Shown here: positions 57,730-64,000 of the stretch, in pieces
Layout of the letters: each line of letters starts with the position of its first letter
How positions within the stretch are numbered: the first letter of the stretch is position 1
Assembly: GCF_032118995.1 (NCBI RefSeq)
Contig: NC_092667.1
Span: 4,704,931-4,768,930, forward strand
Direction: 5' to 3'
DNA: 64,000 bases
DNA from: Asterias amurensis
Taxonomy: Eukaryota > Echinodermata > Asteroidea > Forcipulatida > Asteriidae
Made by a program: the position numbers and the translations under genes
The notes under the pieces: generated by a model
What the model saw: only the letters and a program-made list of their open reading frames with translations
Told to the model about the DNA's origin: nothing
Database searches by the model: none

Positions 57730-58419
57730 CTGAAGACAGTAGATAAGGTCCAAAACTTGATCAAAAGATCGTTTTAATTTTCCAGATTTCTTTCGCAAAA
57801 GGAACAAAGTCCCGTAGCACCGTTATTAAAAAACACGCAACCTCACTCGTGTTTGCGACAAGAGTAGTAATTATCCACTTTGGGTTTTCAAGAGCTCATT
57901 TGGTGAAGTCTAAAATCACTTAGCGAGCTGTGGGCATAGACTGCGGATCTGAAGCCATGCGCCACGGTTCAATGCCCTTTGCGATGACAAAGTAGTTAAA
58001 CAGTTTAAAGACACTGGACACATTTTGTAATTACTCAAAATATATATCAGCATACAGAAATTAGCCAACGAGTAACGAAGAGCTTTTAATGATAGTATAA
58101 CATTATTGTGAGAAAGACTACCTGTTATCATATTATTATAATATAATATAATCATTTATTGTTTTAAGTGCACCACATACAATTATCTCAGCACACTGTA
58201 CACAGTGCCAACCGAAAGCTAAAAGTTAAACTTAACTCCCTCTGAAGTAACGTAGTTTTTTGAGAAATTTCTCAACAATTATTTTGAATCTGAGAAAGAC
58301 TTCCGACCCGATGAAGCCTTTCTTAGGCATCTCAATAAAGCAAACAAAGTTGTGCAACGGTGGTGTCTTTCTTTATTCGTTATTTTTTTGGCGACTTCGA
58401 TGACCATTGAGCCCGGTGT

Positions 58420-58892
58420 CGCATGCAATTATGTCCTCTATGCAATACTATCCGGAGGACATTATTGCATATGCAATAATGTTCGCCGGACGGTTTTGCA
58501 TATGCAATTGTGTCCGCCCGGACGCTGCTGCATAATGCAATTGTGTCCGCCCAAACACATTTGCATATGCAGTTGTGTCCGCTCCCGTGCAAAACCGTCC
58601 TTGCAGTAAATTAAGCGCCCTTGGTCGACGGAACACGTTCGCCTTTTTTTTTAAAGCTAAGCGCATGTCATGAATGACATGGGAAATGTTCGGCCGTTGG
58701 GTATTCGCTGCAATCATAAAATTCGCTGCAATCATGAAATACGTGAATATTCTTGCTGCATATGCTGCTTACGCGCGCACATACATTATACAGTCATGTC
58801 CACCGGACGATTTTTGCATAGCCCCGGACACGATTGCATGTGCAAAAGTGTCCGGAGCGGACAGTATTGCATGGCGGACACAATTGCATCTG
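58420..58892. repeat. TGTCCGCC foldback element, third copy
   Basis: Full-length relative of 37425-37905, inserted in MITE family 1 sequence. Left end gcatgcaattatgtcctct, right end ggcggacacaattgcatctg. Confidence 0.8.
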
Positions 58893-59250
58893 ACACCGGT
58901 CTGTGGCGTTATAAACGAGCCTCGAAGTGTGACGTCAGATGTTCAGGCTATGTGTGACACCAACGAAAAGATGAAGGAGGGTGTTTCAACAGAGGGCGCT
59001 ATCAGAAGTAGTTTGTACACAGTTTGCCTTATAGGGGACAAAATCTTTCGACACACTCGTGCCACGCAGTAGATATTTACAAGGAGGAAGTTATGTCAAA
59101 AGAGGGCGCCAGGGAGAGGGGGGGGGGCACACAATCTCCGGCACATAATCTCCACCGGTTTCTGACGTAATCCAAGAGCCTGGAGGTGGTGTACGTCATC
59201 ATCTTGGTGTCCCAGTGTTTAGAGTCAGGGTTTATAGAAATAACTAACTG

Positions 59251-59256
59251 TTTATT
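59251..59256 (-). terminator. Possible poly(A) signal of receptor copy C
   Basis: AATAAA on the minus strand about 160 bases after the copy C stop codon. Confidence 0.4.
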
Positions 59257-59415
59257 ATTTACAATATCATACAATCGCAATGTTAAATCCAATAGTCCAA
59301 GTTTCAGCTTGCTGACACCATGTAGAACAAGACAGGAAAGTTGCCATTGAATTCAAACATGGCGAACATCCAGTGACACTTTTAGCTAATCTGGTAGACG
59401 ATGCGTTTTTTGTAT

Positions 59416-62400
59416 CTACCAGTATCGCCACGGAATTGGGCCAACTTTCGGCGTACCTCTTATCTGTTTAAAAAGAAAAAAGAAAAACAAAGTTTCATTT
59501 TACACTGTCTTTCATGTTAACTTCTGATACGGGTAGCACTATTCCTTCATGCACTAACTAAGCACAAACAAACTGTATGGGCTTTCGTAGCAACAACTAT
59601 ACTTCATTTTGATTGTATCGGATGAAGTAGTTGTTGCTACGAAAGCAAAATATTTACCCACTTCTGCCTTGATGATACGGAGGTCGAGCCGGCATCATTC
59701 TCGCTACTTGATAAAGAGGAGGCCCTCTCGGGTTCTGTCTTTTCCAATACGGGGGCCTGACCTGACCCGGAAAAGGATGAACAACATCGGTATAAACTGT
59801 TAAAGTTTGGTGTTAAAGTATGTATTTGTGTTCAGATATTTTCCTTAGATATTCAGATATCTACAGTGGTTTTCTTCTATTTAACTATATTTATACTTTA
59901 TCTATTGAAAAAATGTCAAAGTTGACTCATAATCTTAGTCGTTTTTAAGATTGATTTTTAATTGGTTATAATTTATGACCCTCTTGAAAATTGGCAGATC
60001 AGATATTAAACAAACACATACCATCATTCAAAGACGTGAAGTTATCATTACCAATAGTTGGCTCAACACATTCACAGTCGTCATCGAAACAAACAAGCCC
60101 TCTCGGGTCATAAATCCGTGTAGTTTCCTGTAGAATCGTCCTGGTATTTATCGCAACACAATGCACCTTTAAAGGAGTACAAAATGTCATCGAGTTTTCA
60201 TTCTATCCATAGCAAACACAATAACTCAAACAACAAACACACGCACAATCACAGATTCGTTTTCTGGCAATCCTTCCTTTAACACAAAACTATTGACACA
60301 ATTCAGGATGATGATCAGAATAGTTTTGGTACAATGCGCTATGTGGTCTCGTTTTACACGAACCACCGCGCATCTATGCCATTTGTGGCTTGAACAAACT
60401 GTTCAAACGACGGTAAGAAGACTAATGCGTTTCTAGGTATTGCATAGGCTTGTGTAATGGCGTCATCCAGCTGCCTTCTTAGAGGTAAAACGATTGGAAA
60501 TCAATTGAACGCGAGGCGCACAGGATTGGTCATTGAACAACCTCCATTTGATCTCTAGGCGAGAGGGTGCCCTACTTAAATGAGGCCATGTGTATTAATT
60601 TGTGTTACCTTATGTTTACTCGGCTGGGGAGGCGCTTCAATTCTTGGCGGTGCAATCCCTGCGTAACAAGGAGAACAATATTAACACATTTAGGCCTTAG
60701 CAATGGATTTAAAGTTTACAATATCATTTGAAAAGAAAATTGGAATTATACATTAGATAATCTAGAGATACGTTTTTTACGCCGTATACAAGTGTTTCGG
60801 TTTTGGCTCAGTGATAGATAAACTGTAAAAGAAACTTATTTGGTCACGGTCATTAAAACACGCGCGCCCAGTGACGTCATGCTTTCCGCCAACAATTCCC
60901 CAAAGCCCTTTCGAAACCATGGCTTCTGGGCTTGGGCTCCAGCTCAGGCTCTGTGTCAAATGAACCGTGCGCTTTCTAGTATGAGGCTATGATGCGGACG
61001 AAAGCATTTCGAGAGCCCAATCAGAATCCGTGGTTTCGAAAAGACCCTTGTGAAATCCATTGAGAAGGAGGAGGAGCAAAAGTAACCTTGTTCGGCGAAG
61101 TTGAATGCAGATTCATCTTCATCTTTACGCCCTCGGTCGGCTGGGCTGGGCAAGCATGTTAACTCCGTGACCTGCTTGCTGACATGCCCGGATGTGGACT
61201 GAAAACCAACCATTGAAAAAAAACCAAATAAACAAACATTAGCAACGAATAAGGAACCAGTAATCGGGCATCATAAATGAGTCTTTCGTCACGAACACCG
61301 AGTCGAGAAGTATGTACTCACCCCGCTCGATGTTCCCCATCCAAGTGCTCTTATTCTTGTCCCTCTTTTTCGAGCAAATGCAGCTTTTATCTGATTGGTA
61401 TGTAACAAAAATCTCTATTATTAGAATCATCTTAAAGAAGGCATCAATTTCATTTTCAGTTAATTATGGAAGGTTAAGTCCCTGAAATGGAAAGTTCACT
61501 GACCTCTGAGTTGAATACGCAATAGATCAGAGAGATGAAGAGTCCCTGGAAAGAGTTGAAGATGACGAAGAGATACTGGAAAACGATGGTGGCGCTGTTG
61601 AAGGCAAGCATTCCAAAGAGCCATGTCATGCCCAGGATCGGCAGCAGTACGAGGGCGCCCTTCAAGCCAGCTCTGTTCATAAAGAAGAAAATGAGAATGT
61701 GTTTTTATGATGTAACGCGAGGAAATCAGTACGAAAATGTTATGTCAATATTCGTCATGTACCCCGTATCCAATATTAGTCGTATGTATAGGGGTACCCA
61801 CTCTCTGAGAAGGGTATCAGACTTTTCTCTCCACCCACTCTCGCTTTGGTTTGAATGCTATACAAGTTGGGACTGCATCATTGTGATTTACCAGGGAGTA
61901 GTTCGCCTCTTCCCCAAATGCTGGGGAAAAAAACTTTTGAAAAATTCAAAAAATGAAAATGGAATCCTAACTTCTCTCTTACTTGATGTGGTCATGTTGT
62001 TTCTCTTGATGGAGTTTAGTTGAATGGACCACGATACGAACAACCATCGCCAAAACAAGCATGTTGAACTGATGGGAAAATTATAAGCAATAACATGTCA
62101 ATATGACACAGTGCAGTTTGGAAAATCCAAAACTTTGAAAAGCTATAGGTGGCAGCAAACATCCATGGTAAATTTCCATTAGACCTGATCGCAGATACTC
62201 GGTACGTGCGCGTTAGGCATGTTAATGAGGTGCATGTTGATCGCTAGCTAGACCAGCATGCACTCCATTCAACAGTTAGCACTTGCGCAAGAAAACTAAA
62301 ACATCAAGTAAACACAACCTATGAACATCTCGGTTGCAAGACTAGTTATAGCTGAACTATTTCTTACCGTTATGACAAGTAACGCCGGAGCTACGAAGGC

Positions 62401-64000
62401 CCATATCGCCCCAGATGTCGTGTCCAGCCAACAACTACATGATTGTACAAAAAATAGCACACGGGCATTACAAATATATTATAACAGCAACTATGTTGTT
62501 CAACATAGTCTCCATTGGGAACGCTAGTTTTGTAATAACAACCAGTATGGATACAACATCGACTGACTCGGAGGGACTGGGCAAATCTACGAATCTTGAT
62601 GTAGTAATTTTTACATGAGTAATTTTTCAAACATTGTCATACGACCCATAAGAAAATTATGTGAACATTCAAATGTGAATGCCTTTGTTCTTGGATATTG
62701 CCTGGAACTGGTTGCCTGTTAATTGCCTCATGTGATATGGGCCTTAGAGATAAAGAAATCTCTTCTCCAGTAATTCTGGCCGTGTGATACCGGCAACAAC
62801 TCAACCAAACGAACGTCTCTAATCAAGACTAGTCTCTTACCTACGATCTGTCCCGTATCCATCATTATTCACAGCTACCGATATCAAGCAAATTACGGCA
62901 GGTGCGACCCAGCCGATGAGAACGTAGCGGTACATCGTAATGTTCTCACTGCCATAGACTTTGACTACCTTCATGTAGAGATGCACCCCCTCTACCAACA
63001 TCCAACCAAAGACAGACAGGTAGAAGAAATGCAGAAAGAAGGCTATCACTTTGCACACAACCTGCGAGAGAAGTTTGATCAAGTGAAAATCTATTGAAAT
63101 TTTCATCGAGAAGTATTGTTTCTGGAGAAGGTGCGAAAGTTGCAAGTATCTTGTTATTTTAAAGGTGTGTCTCATTGTCGATTGTCAGTTAATACTCACT
63201 TTGATTTCGACTCTGTTTATACCAGCAATGAATAGGATCTGAGCTGCTAAGATTGAGATCGATAAATTGGTGTGGATGAAGGTGCGGTCTGAACGCAGCA
63301 TTCTCCTAGAACAAAACAAGCAAAAAAGGACATTCTTGTAAAACAGACTCCAAGTTATCAAACCACATAGGAATGAAATATCTTTCACGGTATTTTTTTT
63401 CTGGGCAAGATATCAGCTTGTGCAGAATCTTGACCAGGAAGTACGTCATTGGTGCAGTGCATAGCATTGTGAGCGTGATGCATGATGGGACTGAGCATTT
63501 TCCGCATAGACCAATGAGCGTGCTTGGTACGTTTGGCCAACCCAGCGCCTTTAGTTTATAAGGCAAGGCGTTGGGACGAGCGAGGGGGGGGGGGGCAGCA
63601 TCCCATGAGGACAGATTCCCTGGAACACCTGCTCAAGAAAGAGCCCGAAACAAAAAAAGAAAGCCATACAATATGGGTGGTTGACACATCAGGACAGATG
63701 ATACGATCTTGGCAATAGACATTATGCATTGACGTCATCCAGCCGCCATCTTAGAGGAAAAACGGTGACGAAACAATCGAGACGCACAGATTTGTACGCG
63801 CGGCGCACAGTATTGGCCAATGAAAAACCTCCTTTTGACCTCTAGGTGAGGGCGCCCTACTGAAATGACGTCCTATGCGTATAAAGGTCTACAATGGATT
63901 TTTGCTCACCAAAGGTAACCATAGATTGATAGAGTAAGGAGTAATCCAGCAATCGATGTGCCGCACCCGATATACGTGATGAGTGTCAGAGCTTGCGAAC
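59416..64000 (-). CDS. Adhesion GPCR copy C, 7TM and tail (5' end beyond window)
   Basis: Exons in gene order: >64000-63910 (TM1), 63305-63200 (TM2), 63061-62841 (TM3-4), 62434-62368, 62068-61983 (TM5), 61672-61504 (TM6-7), 61390-61322, 61198-61087, 60658-60609, 60127-60022, 59761-59658, 59463-59416 (TAG). Phase is continuous. Intron positions match A and B through the 7TM region. TM3 FGWMLVEGVHLYMKVVKV and TM6-7 LLPILGMTWLFGMLAF and YLFVIFNSFQGLF mark it as the same receptor family. The segment CWLDTTSGAIWAFVAPALL resembles ADGRD-type receptors as I remember them. The tail differs: it is longer, has a Cys/Asp-rich segment (CFDDDCECVEP) and a Ser-rich exon, and ends GPIPWRYW. The GAIN domain and stalk lie to the right of the window. 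It is an older paralogue, more diverged than A and B are from each other. Confidence 0.88.
59581..59646. repeat. Hairpin next to a copy C splice donor
   Basis: Perfect 19-bp arms gctttcgtagcaacaacta / tagttgttgctacgaaagc, extended inward by ACTTCAT/ATGAAGT with a two-base bulge. On the minus strand it starts about 12 bases after the exon that ends at 59658. Confidence 0.85.
60465..60600. repeat. MITE family 4 copy in copy C intron
   Basis: taatggcgtcatccagctgc at one end and ccctacttaaatgaggccat at the other, with gcgcacaggattggtcattg inside. It matches 63712-63888. Confidence 0.6.
62180..62300. repeat. Foldback related to 22185-22345
   Basis: agatactcggtacgtgcgcg ... gaggtgcatgttgatcg and cagcatgcactccattcaac ... 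gcacttgcgcaag are inverted. It lies in a copy C intron. Confidence 0.5.
63712..63888. repeat. MITE family 4 copy in copy C intron
   Basis: The ends attatgcattgacgtcatcc and gaaatgacgtcctatgcgta are inverted, with ttggccaatgaaaaacctcc inside. It is the opposite orientation of 53105-53257. Confidence 0.7.

Larger units (their letters stand above)
33953..58413. other. Segmental duplication block B
   Basis: Colinear with 13083-33952 and longer, because of the AAAC array, the CCHC-containing insertion and several foldbacks. Homology at the far end stops inside MITE family 1 sequence near 58413, where a TGTCCGCC foldback is inserted. The A equivalent continues past 33740. Confidence 0.8.
57730..59415. 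other. Interval between receptor copies B and C
   Basis: No supported gene. It contains the disrupted upstream part of the copy B N-terminal exon region, diverged MITE family 1 (58010-58413), the third foldback (58420-58892) and the 3' flank of copy C. The promoter of copy B should lie here but is not recognisable. Confidence 0.45.

Noticed and set aside
7571-63910. Conserved linkage of PEX3 with adhesion GPCRs, as PEX3 and ADGRG6 lie on the same human chromosome arm
   Set aside because: The receptors here look ADGRD-like rather than ADGRG6-like, and human distances are large. The similarity in linkage may be chance and cannot be tested from this window.

Overview
The window is animal nuclear DNA. 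Its genes are split into many short exons with GT-AG introns, and the space between exons is crowded with palindromic MITE-like repeats, tRNA-derived SINE-like units and satellites. The repeat style and divergent gene content suggest a marine deuterostome, most likely an echinoderm and perhaps a starfish. That assignment is inference; no ribosomal or mitochondrial marker is present.

Layout. (1) 238-2944, plus strand: an eight-exon gene for a small protein with two KH (RNA-binding) modules. (2) 2945-7570: a gene-free convergent interval holding a 3' UTR, a dimeric tandem repeat (3525-5720) and a long inverted repeat (about 6226-6394). (3) 7571-12554, minus strand: a complete eleven-exon PEX3 gene (peroxisomal membrane biogenesis factor, 382 aa). 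(4) 13083 to the window end, minus strand: a tandem cluster of three adhesion G-protein-coupled receptor genes. Copy A ends at 14114 and copy B at 35460. Copy C ends at 59416 and runs off the right edge. Each has a GAIN domain with GPS, seven transmembrane helices and a variable tail where visible. The 7TM and tail-junction motifs look most like the ADGRD (GPR133-like) group.

Copies A and B are products of a roughly 20-24 kb segmental duplication. Both ends of the duplicated block lie in copies of one MITE family, at about 13083, 33953 and 58010-58413. Since duplication the copies have diverged most in the extracellular stalk exon. A carries sixteen 29-residue Thr-rich repeats. B carries about 45 seven-residue repeats in which nearly every unit has an N-glycosylation sequon. 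The two copies have amplified different minisatellites inside the same exon.

Other copy-specific changes are a perfect 1.8 kb AAAC tetranucleotide array in B, a B-only insertion with a CCHC zinc-knuckle exon, several foldback elements present in only one copy, a 12-bp loss in the third extracellular loop of A, and a changed last-exon splice acceptor in B. The receptors are presumably surface adhesion sensors. PEX3 and the KH gene are neighbours with no evident functional link to them.
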